Assembly (NCBI GenBank): GCA_965242905.1
Contig: CBDETM010000002.1
Span: 558,001-622,000 of the forward strand
From: Bin5 sp965242905
GTDB lineage: Bacteria; Chloroflexota; Anaerolineae; Caldilineales; Caldilineaceae
Reading direction: 5' to 3'
Length of the DNA: 64,000 bases
Shown here: positions 43,046-52,800 of the stretch, piece by piece
Layout: each line of letters opens with the position of its first letter
Position numbering within the stretch: position 1 is the first letter of the stretch
Notes under the pieces: model-generated
Seen by the model: only the letters and a program-made list of their open reading frames with translations
Databases searched by the model: none
What the model was told of the DNA's origin: nothing
Made by a program: the position numbers and the translations under genes

Positions 43046-46000
43046 CTACTGTTTCAGCGCCCGTTCCAGTACCTGGGCCATGTGCAGCGGGGCGCGGCCG
43101 GCGAACTGCTCAATCTGGTCGCGGCAGCTGGTGCCGCTGGCCACGAGTAGTGCGGCGTCGGGCATTTCGCGGACGGCAGGGAAGAGCCGCTCCTCGCCGA
43201 TGTCACGGCTCACTTCGAAGTGACCCTTTCCATAGCCGAAGTCACCCGCCATTCCGCAGCAGCCGCTGTCGATCACCTGCACTGTGTAGCCGGCGGCGCG
43301 GAGCGCGGCCACGCTGGCCTCGTTTCCGATCAGCGCTTTCTGGTGGCAGTGACCGTGGAGCCAGGCCGTTCCCGGCTGGTCGCGCCAGATTGCAGAAAAG
43401 CCCGATCCAAGACCGATTTTACCCTCTTCACTGCCGTTCCCGTTGGTTTCGGGTGCGGCTGTTTCGCGGGCGATGAATTCGTCGAAGGTCAGCGCGTTTG
43501 CGGCCACGATCTGCGCGGCCTCGGGATCGGAAGCCAGATCCAAGTATTCGTCGCGCAGGGTGAGGATACAGCTGGGTTCCAGCCCGACGATGGGCAGGCC
43601 CTGGCGGGCGTAGGGGGCGAGGAGGGCGACGTTTTTGTCGACCCAGCCGCGTACTTTGTTGGCCTGACCGCCGGTGATGAGGGGGCGTCCGCAGCAGGCG
43701 CGCCCTTCCGCCAGGCGCACATCGTAACCGGCGGCCTCCAGTACCTTAACCGCAGCCTGCCCTATTTCCGGTTGGTTGTATTCGGCCCAGGTGTCGTGGA
43801 AGAGAATGACTGTGGAGGGACTCTTTCCGTTTGCAGGGCGCGGCCCCGCGGTCGCGGGGCGGCGGGCAAACCAGGATGACAGCGGCAGCCGGGCGTAGGC
43901 GGGCAGGGTCCGGCGCGGGTCGACGCCGGCGCGGGCGAAAGCCGCTTTGGCGGGTGCGGACTTCATTCCCCAGTTGACAAGTGGGACCAGTGGGCGGCCG
44001 AACCGAAACAGCAGACGGTTCAGTGTGGGCAGTAGTCCCATGAGCCGGTTGAAGAGGGGCAGGCCGTTGCGGTCGTAGTAGTGGACCAGGTATTCGGCCT
44101 TGATGCGCGCCATGTCGACTGCGGAGGGGCACTCGCTCTTGCAGGCTTTGCAGCCGATGCAGAGGTCCATCACGTCGTACATTTGCGGCGAGAAGAGCTC
44201 TTCTGGGGGTATGCGGCCGGCCATGGCGTTGCGCAGGGCGTTGGCGCGGCCGCGGGTCGTGTCCTTCTCGTCTTTGGTGGCGATGTAGCTGGGGCACATT
44301 GTGCCGGCGCCGAGCTTGCGGCAGACACCGGCGCCGTTGCACATTTCGATGGCGCCGGCGTAGCCGAAGTCGCTGCTCCAGTCGAAGACGGTCTGCAGCT
44401 GAATGGTGTCGTACTCTTTGCCGAAGCGGAGATTCTCTGTTGAGGGGGGCGCGTCGATGATTTTGCCCGGATTCATGCGGTTGTCCGGGTCGAAGACGTC
44501 TTTCACCTGGCGCAAGGCGCCGTAGAGTTCGGGACCGAACAGGCGGGGATGGAGATAGCTGCGGGCGAGGCCGTCGCCGTGCTCGCCGCTCATGGCGCCG
44601 CCGTAGCTCAGGGCGAGATCACAGGCGTGCTCGCCGACTATGCGAAGAGTGTCGATGCCAGTACGGTTCTTGAGGTTGAGAAGGGGCCGCACGTGCAGGC
44701 AGCCGGCGGAGGCGTGGGCGTAGACGGCGATACCGGGCACATCTTCCTGTTCGCCGCAGAAGTCGAGGATTTTCTGCAGGTATTCGGCAAGCTGTTCCTG
44801 CGGCACGGTCGTGTCTTCGATGCCGGGGACGGGCTTGTAGTCGCCGCGGCGGCCCATGAGAATGTTGAGGCCGGCCTTGCGCACGTCCCACACATCTTTC
44901 TGGCGGGTGGGATCCAGAATCTTAACGACGGTACTGCGCCAGCCGCGTGCGTTAAGGAGGCGCTCCAGGCCGTCCAGTTTGGCGGAGAGCTCGCGTTCTT
45001 CGGTGCCGTAGAATTCGGTGAGGAGCACGGCCTCCGGGTCTCCGACGACGAAGTGGAGCCGCTTGGCCCACTCAGGCTGAGCTCTTGCCAAGTCCATGAG
45101 ATGCTTGTCGAGGAGCTCGGAAGCGCTGGGGCTTGTTTCGAGGATGTCGGGAATGGCGGCGCAGGCGTCGACGAGGCGGTCGAAGTGGACGACGGCGAGG
45201 GCAGTCATCTGCGGCTTGGGAACCAGTTTCAACTTTGCGCTGGTAACGGTTGCGAGCGTGCCCTCGCTGCCGGCGAGTAGCTGGCTGAGGTTGAAGCGGT
45301 CGATCTGGGAGGCGTCGCAGAATTCGGAGCGGTAGAGTTTATCGAAACCGAGTTGGGCGCGCAGGAGAGCGGCCTGTTCACCGGCCCGGCTGTCTCCGTT
45401 GGTCGCGGCTTCGTCCTGGAGCAGACCGTGCAGGAGACGGTCGAGGCCGTAGCCCGAGACACGGCGCCAGTGGCGGGGCCAGCGCTCCAGGATTTGCTCA
45501 AATTGGGCGCGCACGATGCCGGGGACTTGGCGGTATATCTGCGCTTCAAGGGTGTTGCCGCGGCTGCGGGTTTCCAGCTCTGTAGAGGTGACCGGCCCGA
45601 AGCGGGTTGCGGAGCCGTCGCTGAGGATTACGTCGGTCTCCAGCAGGTTGTCGGCGAGCATGCCGTAGAGGATGCTGTGGCTGCCGGTGGCGTTGTTGCC
45701 GATCGAGCCGCCGACGGAGGCGCGGTCGGCGCTGGCCGGATCGGGACCCAGCATCAGGCCGAGGGGGGCCAGTGTGCGGTTGAGTACGCCGATGGAGATG
45801 CCTGATTGGGCGGTGACGGTGCCTGCTTCCTCGTCGACTGCCAGGATGCGGTCCATGTATTTGGTGGTGTCGACGACGAGCCCGGGGCCCACGCACTGGC
45901 CGGCGAGCGAACTTCCGCCGCCGCGAGGCAGAAGCGGGACATTGTGGCGTGCGGCGAGCTCAACGGCTGCCTGCACGTCATCTGCTGAGCGGGGGATTAC

Positions 46001-46192
46001 AACACCCAGGGGTTGAATCTGATACTGGCTGGCGTCGGTGCTATAGAGCATGCGGCTGTAGCCGTCGAAGCGCACTTCGCCTTCGACAACCTGCTCCAGC
46101 TCATGGACCAGTTCCCGCGTCTCCTGTAGGGGTCCACTAAAGGTGGATGACGGGATGGTGGCTGGATCCTGAATCAGTGTGTGCTGCGTCAT
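43046..46192 (-). CDS. FAD-linked oxidase fused to Fe-S/CCG-domain protein (D-2-hydroxyacid dehydrogenase type)
   Basis: A 1048-residue fusion. N-terminal FAD-binding domain (about 50-260): VVIPRSADDVQAAVELA, PRGGGSSLAGQC, GGSIGNNATGSHS. FAD-oxidase C domain follows to about 590. Then two Fe-S motifs: CNGAGVCRKLGAGTMC and CIGCKACKSECPSAVDM. The C-terminal third has two cysteine-rich CCG domains (ACCGRPLITGG; HCHQKALIG; DSGCCGMAGDFGYGKG). This architecture matches YdiJ/GlcD-GlcF fusions that oxidise D-lactate, D-2-hydroxyglutarate or glycolate and pass electrons to the respiratory chain. Soluble or peripheral; no membrane helices. Next to the transhydrogenase, 2-hydroxyglutarate is a plausible substrate. 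Confidence 0.9.
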   Translation of the reverse strand: MTQHTLIQDPATIPSSTFSGPLQETRELVHELEQVVEGEVRFDGYSRMLYSTDASQYQIQPLGVVIPRSADDVQAAVELAARHNVPLLPRGGGSSLAGQCVGPGLVVDTTKYMDRILAVDEEAGTVTAQSGISIGVLNRTLAPLGLMLGPDPASADRASVGGSIGNNATGSHSILYGMLADNLLETDVILSDGSATRFGPVTSTELETRSRGNTLEAQIYRQVPGIVRAQFEQILERWPRHWRRVSGYGLDRLLHGLLQDEAATNGDSRAGEQAALLRAQLGFDKLYRSEFCDASQIDRFNLSQLLAGSEGTLATVTSAKLKLVPKPQMTALAVVHFDRLVDACAAIPDILETSPSASELLDKHLMDLARAQPEWAKRLHFVVGDPEAVLLTEFYGTEERELSAKLDGLERLLNARGWRSTVVKILDPTRQKDVWDVRKAGLNILMGRRGDYKPVPGIEDTTVPQEQLAEYLQKILDFCGEQEDVPGIAVYAHASAGCLHVRPLLNLKNRTGIDTLRIVGEHACDLALSYGGAMSGEHGDGLARSYLHPRLFGPELYGALRQVKDVFDPDNRMNPGKIIDAPPSTENLRFGKEYDTIQLQTVFDWSSDFGYAGAIEMCNGAGVCRKLGAGTMCPSYIATKDEKDTTRGRANALRNAMAGRIPPEELFSPQMYDVMDLCIGCKACKSECPSAVDMARIKAEYLVHYYDRNGLPLFNRLMGLLPTLNRLLFRFGRPLVPLVNWGMKSAPAKAAFARAGVDPRRTLPAYARLPLSSWFARRPATAGPRPANGKSPSTVILFHDTWAEYNQPEIGQAAVKVLEAAGYDVRLAEGRACCGRPLITGGQANKVRGWVDKNVALLAPYARQGLPIVGLEPSCILTLRDEYLDLASDPEAAQIVAANALTFDEFIARETAAPETNGNGSEEGKIGLGSGFSAIWRDQPGTAWLHGHCHQKALIGNEASVAALRAAGYTVQVIDSGCCGMAGDFGYGKGHFEVSRDIGEERLFPAVREMPDAALLVASGTSCRDQIEQFAGRAPLHMAQVLERALKQ

Positions 46193-46439
46193 GGTGGCGT
46201 TATCCTATATGTTCACGACTTCGTGCGGGATTGGGAGCGCCAATGGGATTTGACGTGCTCCGATTTGAGACTCCAGCGAGAAAGGCGTGGATTGCTCTGC
46301 ACTTTAACAGAATCCAGCTTTGCGGTATACTCGCGTATCATTGCAGGGACAAGGCTTTGCAGATAGTCGGGTCAGGACTTGGCGCTTGCCTGCGCTGCGA
46401 AGCCGCACTATGGGCTGATTCGAACAACAGGAGAGTTGA

Positions 46440-46706
46440 ATGACCACTAGCGTAAACGGAAACGGCGCGCAGATCAAAATGTACACGACCAGCTGGTGCC
46501 CGGATTGCTGGCGGGCGAAGTCGGTGATGCGGGGAAACAGTGTCGAATTCGAGGAGATCGACATCGAGAGCGATGAAGAGGCCAGGGAGCTAGTGCAGAA
46601 ACTGAACAAAGGCAACATGTCTGTGCCTACGATCGTCTTTCCGGACGGCGACGTGCTGACCGAGCCCTCGACGACGGCGTTGATGGCAAAGCTCTCCAAG
46701 CTTTAG
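46440..46706 (+). CDS. Mycoredoxin/glutaredoxin-like protein
   Basis: An 88-residue thioredoxin-fold protein with CAGGAGAG before the start. The active site is C-P-D-C (TSWCPDCWRAK), the cis-Pro segment SVPTIVFPDG and the EPS glutathione- or mycothiol-contact region are as in mycoredoxin and NrdH-like glutaredoxins. It reduces disulfides formed with low-molecular-weight thiols. The gene is isolated between the 1048-residue oxidase (divergent) and PPK2. A PIG-L deacetylase at the window start might belong to a mycothiol-like pathway, but the genes are far apart. Confidence 0.88.
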   Translation: MTTSVNGNGAQIKMYTTSWCPDCWRAKSVMRGNSVEFEEIDIESDEEARELVQKLNKGNMSVPTIVFPDGDVLTEPSTTALMAKLSKL

Positions 46707-47042
46707 CGGTCCTTCTGCCGCCCGGGTGGGGGCCAACGTTTTCGGCGCTGGCCTCAACTTCCGGAGCCAGCCTCGTTCAACAAAGTAGGGGACCGGCAAT
46801 GGTACGGTGTGAAATCGAACGCAGCGGCGACGGTTTGACCCTGCGATAAGAGATTTTTCATGGAAAGAGAAGATCCGGTCCTGGAAGTGGGGCCGTGGAT
46901 AAAAGGAGATGTGCGGGATCCTCTTGAGGACGTGAGGGCCAGCCGGTCACCGACCTAGTGCGTTCTCGCGATCCTGGCGGCCCGGAGAGGCCTACATCTC
47001 CGCCCTTCAGAATATTGGAATTGAAAGGTCAGGTGCCCAGGC
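46707..47042. other. Intergenic region, no gene seen
   Basis: About 335 bases between mycoredoxin and PPK2. No frame with a plausible ribosome site and no clear terminator or palindrome was recognised. Confidence 0.5.
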
Positions 47043-47777
47043 ATGGAACATTCACTCCTGAGTCATGTCGACTTGAGCCAGCGGTTGAAGCGGAAAGAGT
47101 ACGAACAGATACTCGTGGAACGTCAGGAGCAGTTTTTGGCGCTGCGTCTGCAGTTGGGCGGGCAGATTGGCGGCAAGATTGGTCCGCCTCTGCTCATACT
47201 GTTTGAGGGATGGGACGCGGCCGGTAAAGGGGGCTGCATACGGCGGCTGACGGCGCCGTTGGACCCGCGCCATTTCTCGGTCCACCAGTACCAGGCGCCA
47301 ACCGACCGAGAGAAACGACATCATTTTCTGTGGCGTTTCTGGCCGGCGGTTCCGGGCAGGGGGGGTATGTGCATTTTCGACCGTACCTGGTACGGGCGCG
47401 TGCTGGTGGAGCGGGTAGAAGGTTTTGCGAGTGTCCCGGACTGGCGGCGGGCCTATGAGGAGATCCGGCATTGGGAGTCACTGCTGGTCTCGGACGGGAC
47501 GATTCTGATCAAGTTCTTCCTTCACATTTCCTCGAAGGAACAGAAGAGGCGTTTTGAAAGCCGAGCCGAGGATCCGCTGCGCCAGTGGAAGCTGACGGAT
47601 GAGGACTGGCGCAACCGGAAGAGACGCAAGGATTACGAAGAGGCGATTGTGGAGATGGTGGAGAAGACGGATACGGTGATGGCGCCGTGGACTATAGTGG
47701 CCGCGGAACAGAAGCGTTTTGCGCGGATCAAGGTTTTGGATACGGTGATTCAGAGTATTGAGGCCGCATTGGGTTGA
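47043..47777 (+). CDS. Polyphosphate kinase 2 family protein
   Basis: A 244-residue P-loop kinase. Walker A is LFEGWDAAGKGGCIRRL, the lid and substrate region is DPRHFSVHQYQAPTDREKRHHFLWRFW, and the Walker B/catalytic segment is CIFDRTWYGRVLVERVEG. A GTILIKFFLHISSKEQKRRFE strand-helix follows, as in all PPK2 proteins. These enzymes phosphorylate nucleotides using polyphosphate, or the reverse. The length suits a single-domain PPK2; whether it prefers ADP, GDP or AMP cannot be decided here. The gene appears to stand alone, followed by a tandem repeat region. Confidence 0.92.
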   Translation: MEHSLLSHVDLSQRLKRKEYEQILVERQEQFLALRLQLGGQIGGKIGPPLLILFEGWDAAGKGGCIRRLTAPLDPRHFSVHQYQAPTDREKRHHFLWRFWPAVPGRGGMCIFDRTWYGRVLVERVEGFASVPDWRRAYEEIRHWESLLVSDGTILIKFFLHISSKEQKRRFESRAEDPLRQWKLTDEDWRNRKRRKDYEEAIVEMVEKTDTVMAPWTIVAAEQKRFARIKVLDTVIQSIEAALG

Positions 47778-47800
47778 TATTAGCGGTGCAAAACTCTATT

Positions 47801-48014
47801 TGATCCACGAAGGGCCGTGAAGAACATCTTTTTATCCGCAAAGTCACGCGAAGGGTCGCGAAGAACACCTTTTTGATCCACGAAGGGCCACGAAGGACCG
47901 CGAAGAACACCTTTCTTTCCGCGAAGGCACGCGAAGGGGCGCGAAGAACACCTTTTGATCCACGAAGGGCCGCGAAGAACTCCTTATTGATCCACGATGG
48001 GCCGAGAAGAACAG
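47801..48014. repeat. Tandem CGAAG-type repeat array
   Basis: Five to six imperfect units of about 30-40 bases alternate between a form starting TGATCCACGAAGGGCC and one starting TCCGCGAAGGCACGCGAAG; most end GCGAAGAACACCTTT. Each contains several CGAAG blocks. It fills the space between PPK2 and the SDR at 48117. Frames through it give low-complexity Phe/Ala/Arg-rich peptides and are not genes. Confidence 0.85.
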
Positions 48015-48116
48015 CAGAGGCTACTGGGGTTCTCCTTAGCTTGAATGCGCGGGGCAGCCGCGCTTTGTTCCAGTAAATTGTGTTCAGCCAGTCGTCGACT
48101 AGCCCTAGAGAGTCAA

Positions 48117-48884
48117 ATGTCCCTCAACGAGAAAGTTGCAATTGTTACGGGAGCGGCGTCCGGTATCGGGCGGGCCTGCGCGCAGCGTTTTGTGGAGGAA
48201 GGGGCGACTGTGCTGGCCTGCGACATTGACGGAGGCGGGCTGGAGCAACTGGCGGCCGAAACAGGGGAGGGCCGTCTTCATACCGTACTCTGTGATGTGA
48301 CGAAACGGGTTGACGCGGAGTCGAGCGTCGGCAAGGCGCTCTCGGTTGGCGGGAGGCTGGACTGCCTGGTGAATTCGGCTGGGATTACGCCGCGCACGTT
48401 GCCGCCTGAGGCAGATTTTGAGGCGCGCTGGGACGCGGTGATGGAGGTCAATGCCAAGGGCGTGTTTCTGATGTCGTATGCGGCGTTGGAGGTGATGAGA
48501 CCGGCAGGCCGGGGCGCGATTGTGAACCTTGTTTCGGTGATGAGCATGGTTGGGTACCCGACATCGCTGCCGTTTTCGGACGGTTTTACGGCGTATCCGC
48601 ACAGCAAGGGGGCGGTGGCGCAGATGACCAAGGAGATGGGCGTGCGGTTTGCGGTTGAGGGGGTGCGTATCAATGCGGTTGCGCCCGGGTTCGTTTATTC
48701 GCCGCTCACGGAGAATGTGGTCGGGAACCCGGAGGTTCATGCGGAGATGAAGCGGTTGCATCCGATGGGGCGGATGGGGCAGCCGGAGGAGGTGGCGGCG
48801 GTGGTGGCGTTTTTGGCGTCGGATGAGGCGTCGTTTGTGACGGGGAGTGTGTGGCCGGTGGATGGGGGGTATACGGCGCAGTAG
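48117..48884 (+). CDS. Short-chain dehydrogenase/reductase
   Basis: A 255-residue classical SDR. ATG 48117 (MSLNEKVAIVTGAASGIGRA) with GAGAG upstream is preferred to the open frame from 48045. TGAASGIG coenzyme motif; D36 (ACDID) suggests NAD; NSAG; catalytic S140, Y160 and K164 (YPHSK) complete; C-terminal PVDGGYTAQ. It probably oxidises or reduces a sugar or hydroxy-ketone. The 3' third is notably richer in GTG and GCG codons. It stands alone between a repeat array and a minus-strand zinc protein. Confidence 0.9.
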   Translation: MSLNEKVAIVTGAASGIGRACAQRFVEEGATVLACDIDGGGLEQLAAETGEGRLHTVLCDVTKRVDAESSVGKALSVGGRLDCLVNSAGITPRTLPPEADFEARWDAVMEVNAKGVFLMSYAALEVMRPAGRGAIVNLVSVMSMVGYPTSLPFSDGFTAYPHSKGAVAQMTKEMGVRFAVEGVRINAVAPGFVYSPLTENVVGNPEVHAEMKRLHPMGRMGQPEEVAAVVAFLASDEASFVTGSVWPVDGGYTAQ

Positions 48885-48939
48885 TTTGCTGAAGGCTACG
48901 TTTGATTGGGGCTTAGATTTGGGCAAAGGGCATTACGGG

Positions 48940-49182
48940 TTAAACGGCTGTCTGAAAGGACTGTCCCAAGGGTTTAAGATCGGCAACGTCATGGCAAGAA
49001 AGTTTGGCGCGAATTTGCTGGAATCGGCTGACAGTTTCTGCAGAGTAGAGTCGTTCATCGCAATGTAGACAGACCTCGGCAGGGGCGGTCACAGCAGCGG
49101 TATTTGCGCCACCACGTAGTAGCTTCTCGACTTCCTTCTCGACCATTTCACCTCCACAGATCGGACATTTTTTGAACGGCAT
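48940..49182 (-). CDS. YgiT-type zinc finger protein, orphan antitoxin-like
   Basis: An 80-residue protein. CPICGG near the N-terminus and CLHCDE in the middle give a four-Cys zinc site, followed by a short helix YSAETVSRFQQIRAKL; this is the YgiT-type (MqsA N-domain) family that usually accompanies a DUF4258 or MqsR-like toxin. AAGGAG is 12 bases before this ATG and 9 before a TTG one codon upstream, so the TTG may be the true start. No toxin frame is recognisable upstream or downstream, so it is an orphan. The C-terminal DNA-binding domain of full MqsA is absent. Confidence 0.75.
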   Translation of the reverse strand: MPFKKCPICGGEMVEKEVEKLLRGGANTAAVTAPAEVCLHCDERLYSAETVSRFQQIRAKLSCHDVADLKPLGQSFQTAV

Positions 49183-49631
49183 CAATTGTCTGTGCTCCTT
49201 CCGCGCTCTTTGAGTCTACGGCTTGGGTCAGGGCGTTGAGAGGTGAATGCGATATGTTGTCCCTCCACGAGGGACAAGAGGTTTCACGAAGCCCCATCGA
49301 GGGTGAGGCAACCAAGAGGGCACCCACAAGGGGTGCCCCTACGATGGATGCCTGGTTGTAAGGAAATGTTAGTGAGCCCCAAACAGCTCTGAAATGTCTT
49401 TCGCAAGGACAGTCTTCGTAGGCCAAAACGGAGGAGACTGACAGAGAACGCTTAAAGCGTTAGCTAGGCCAACTGTGCTTTTTGTTGGGCGTGGTGAGTG
49501 ATGGGGATCCGATTGCACTGAACTGCGCCGAAAGGGTCTTCAGGACTCGCAGGTCATTGGGCTACATACCGAGTCTCGCCGGAATCTTCCTCGCTCTTCT
49601 TTCCCAGACTTGATGCACGACTGGTCAGCGA
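49183..49631. other. Intergenic region with a hairpin repeat
   Basis: About 450 bases. It holds the second copy of a dispersed hairpin (49318-49341) and a palindrome AACGCTT-A-AAGCGTT at 49448-49462. No gene is supported; a 92-codon minus frame here runs through the repeat. Confidence 0.55.
49318..49341. repeat. Dispersed hairpin repeat, copy 2
   Basis: GGGCACCC-ACAAG-GGGTGCCC is a perfect 8-bp stem (49318-49338). The segment through CCCTACG is shared with 41172-41196. Confidence 0.75.
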
Positions 49632-49814
49632 CTATTCGTCGCTGACGTTTACGCCCATTTCAGTGAAGACTTCCCGCCAGGGTCGGGCTGTCGACGGGTC
49701 AGACTGCCACTCTTTCAATGCTTTCAGTGCCCGCTGTGCCGCCCAAAATTCTTTCAGTTTTTCCAGAAAGAAGATGTTGTCGACAAGGCGCAACAGGTGT
49801 TCCTTTAGAGCCAT
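49632..49814 (-). CDS. Small helical protein directly after the molybdenum hydroxylase
   Basis: A 60-residue frame whose ATG begins immediately next to the hydroxylase stop codon (AGTAAATGG), so translation could be re-initiated. The peptide is Leu/Lys/Glu-rich and probably helical (LLRLVDNIFFLEKLKEFWAAQRALKALKEW). No family was recognised and the ribosome site is weak (AGAAAAAG). It may be a small accessory factor or a chance frame. Confidence 0.4.
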   Translation of the reverse strand: MALKEHLLRLVDNIFFLEKLKEFWAAQRALKALKEWQSDPSTARPWREVFTEMGVNVSDE

Positions 49815-52800
49815 TTACTTTTTCTCACTTTTCAAGGCCCGCCACACCCGTTCGGGTGTGAAGGGGATCTCGCGGATGCGTACGCCGGTGGCGTCGAAGA
49901 TGGCGCTGGCTATGGCGGGGGCCATGCCGTCCATGGGGATTTCGGCTATGGCTTTGGCGCCGAAGGGGCCGGTGGGCTCGTAGGTCTGGACGAGGATGGT
50001 GTCGAGCTCCGGTATTTCGTTGGCGGCCAGGATTCGGTAGTCGCCGAATCTGCTGATCTCGAGGCGGCCGTTGTCGTCGTAGGGCATCTCCTCGCAGAGG
50101 GCGTAGCCCAGGGCCTGGGTCATGCCGCCTTCGACCTGGCCGCTGGCAGTGACCGGATTGATGGCGATGCCGCAGTCTACGGCCATTACAGCCTTCTCGA
50201 CGGTCACCTGGCCGGTCTCCGTGTCCACTTCCAGGGCGGCGTACTGGGCGGCGAAGGGAGGGGGGCTGACGTAGCTCATGTGGCTGGCGGTGGCCATGAT
50301 CTGATGCTGCTCCTCCTGGTGGATGCTGTGGAGGGCGACAGTCTCCAAGGGGACAGCCTGGCCGCCGGGCGCGATGACCTTCTGGTCTTCCAGCCAGAGC
50401 TGATCGGCGTCGACACCTTCGAACAGGTGCGCGGCGGCGTGGCGGCGGATTTGGCTGCTGACGTCTTCGGCGGCTTTGAGGACGGCGCCGCCGGAGATGT
50501 AGGTGGTGCTGCTGGCGTAGGCGCCGGTGTCGAAGGGTGTGAAGTCGGTGTCGCTGCTGTAGATGAGGATCTGCTCAAGGGGTACGCCGAGCGCCTCAGC
50601 CGCGATCTGGGCGAGGACGGTATCGGAACCGGTTCCGAGGTCGGTTGCGCCGACGAGGAGGTTGAAGGAGCCGTCGTCGTTGAGCTTGATGCTGGCGGCG
50701 CCCATGTCGAGCCCGGCGATGCCGGTCCCGTGCATACAGATTGCGAGGCCGATGCCGCGGCGGATATGGGGGCGGTCGGGCGGCGCCATCCAATCGGGGT
50801 CGTTGCGGCGGTCCCAGCCGATGGACTCGGCCCCGGCTTCAACGCACTCTGCGAGGCCGCTGCTCTCCACCGTTTGGGGGAAACCCTCGCGTCCTTCTCC
50901 CATCGCCACCGCCATGGGCAGTGACTGGCCCTCTTTGACCCAGTTGAGGCGCTTGAATTCCACCGGGTCCATTCCGAAGGCGAGCGCCATTTCCTCCATG
51001 TGCTGCTCCAGGCCGAAGAGGGCCTGGGGTGCGCCGTAGCCGCGGAATGCACCGGGTACGGGTTTGTTGGTGTAGACGACATCACAGTCGAAGCGGGCTG
51101 CGGGCAGCCAGTAGGTGCTGAGGGCGCGAAAGCCGGTGACCATCTGCACGGTGAGACCGTGTGTCCCGTAGGCGCCGGTGTCGGCAACCACTCGGACTTC
51201 CATCCCGACCAGTTTTCCGGATGCATCCACGCCGCTGCGGAATCGCAGCCGTTGCGGATGGCGTGTGCGGGCGGAGCTAAACTCCATCTGGCGTGTGTAT
51301 TCGAACTTTACCGGGCGGCCGGTTGCGATTGTCAGATGGGCGCAGAGGTCTTCGATGAGCATCTCCTGCTTGCCGCCGAAGCCGCCGCCGATGCGCGGTT
51401 TCACGACGCGGATGCGGCGGACGGGCAGGCCGAGCAGGGGCGCGACCATGCGACGGACGTGGAAGGGGACCTGGGTACTGGTGCGGATGACGAGCCGGTC
51501 GTCTTCATCCCAGTAGGTGATGACGATGTGGGGCTCGATGCTGGCCTGCTGCACCTGGTGAACGCGGTACTCGCTTTCGAAGACAAAGTCGGCAGATTCG
51601 AGCGCGGCATCAACGTCGTTATGGTCCACGAGCAGTTTGACGGCGACGTTGCGTTTGGCGTCGTGAATCATTTGGGCGTCGTCTTCGTCGTGAATCACGG
51701 GCGCGCCGGTCTGCATCGCTTCTTCAGGTGAGAAGGCGGCGGGCAGCTCCTCATATTCGACCTTGATGCGTTCCAGCGCCTCCTGCACAAGCTCTGGCGT
51801 TTCAGCGGCCACGGTCGCCACCCTGTCGCCGACGTAGCGGACTTTTGAATCGAGGCAGACCTGGTCGTAGGGGGGCGGCTGGGGGTAGCTCTGGCCGCCG
51901 CTGGCGTAGATGACGCGGGGCAGGTCGGCGTAGGTCTGGACGGCGTGCACACCGGGCAACGCGAGCGCATCGGAAGTATCGATCGAAAGAATGCGGGCAT
52001 GGGCGACGGGGCTGGTGAGGAGGCCGCCATAGAGCATGCCGGGCAGCTCGACATCGTCGGCAAAGACGGGCCGACCTTTGGCCAGTTTGACGGCGTCCAC
52101 CTTTGGTTCGGGCTTGTTGACGACATGGGTTTTGGGCGGCGCGACGGTCACGGGGACGATGCGGGTCTGTGTTTGTGTGTCGGGCCCGCCGTCGTGCCAG
52201 CCGTTTGAAGGGAGCTGGTCCGAGGCCGGCCATTCGCCGGTTGCGGGGGCGTCGCGTACGTCTATTTCGGGAGCGGGAGGGGTCTCTCCCTGCAGCTGGG
52301 CGGCAGCGCGGAGGATGGCCTGAACAGGTTTCAGGTAGCCTGTGCAGCGGCAGAGAACGCCGGCAATGGCTTCGCGGACGGCGTCTTCGCTGGGCCGGGG
52401 TTCCTTGTCCAGCAGGTGCTGGGCGGCCAGGATCTGCGCGGGCGTGCAGTAGCCGCATTGAATGGCGCCGCACTCGATGAATTGCCGCTGCAATGTGGAG
52501 ATGCGAGGAGACAGGCGTTCCTGCCGGCTCCTTTCCGCGCCTTCAGCGTCTTCGCCCTCCAGCCCTTCAAGGGTGACGACCGAAGCACCGTCGGCTTGGG
52601 CAGCCAGCAGGATTCCGCTGTTGACAAGGCGGTAGCTCCTGGGGTCGTCCGGCGTTCGGGTGAAGAGAATAGCATCTGCGCCGCTTTCGCCTGTCTCGTC
52701 GCCATGTTTGAGGCTGAAGATACGCAGACGGCGCAAAGCCGTCCGCAGCAGCTCTCCGGGGAAGACGTCGATGAGATGGTGGGTTCCGTTGACTGTGAGT

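Noticed and set aside
47728..47910. Minus-strand frame rich in Phe, Ala and Arg
   Set aside because: Product of the tandem CGAAG repeat, a common source of false small proteins.
49148..49426. Minus-strand frame of 92 codons upstream of the YgiT-type gene, considered as its missing toxin
   Set aside because: It passes through a dispersed hairpin repeat and shows no DUF4258, MqsR or RelE features.
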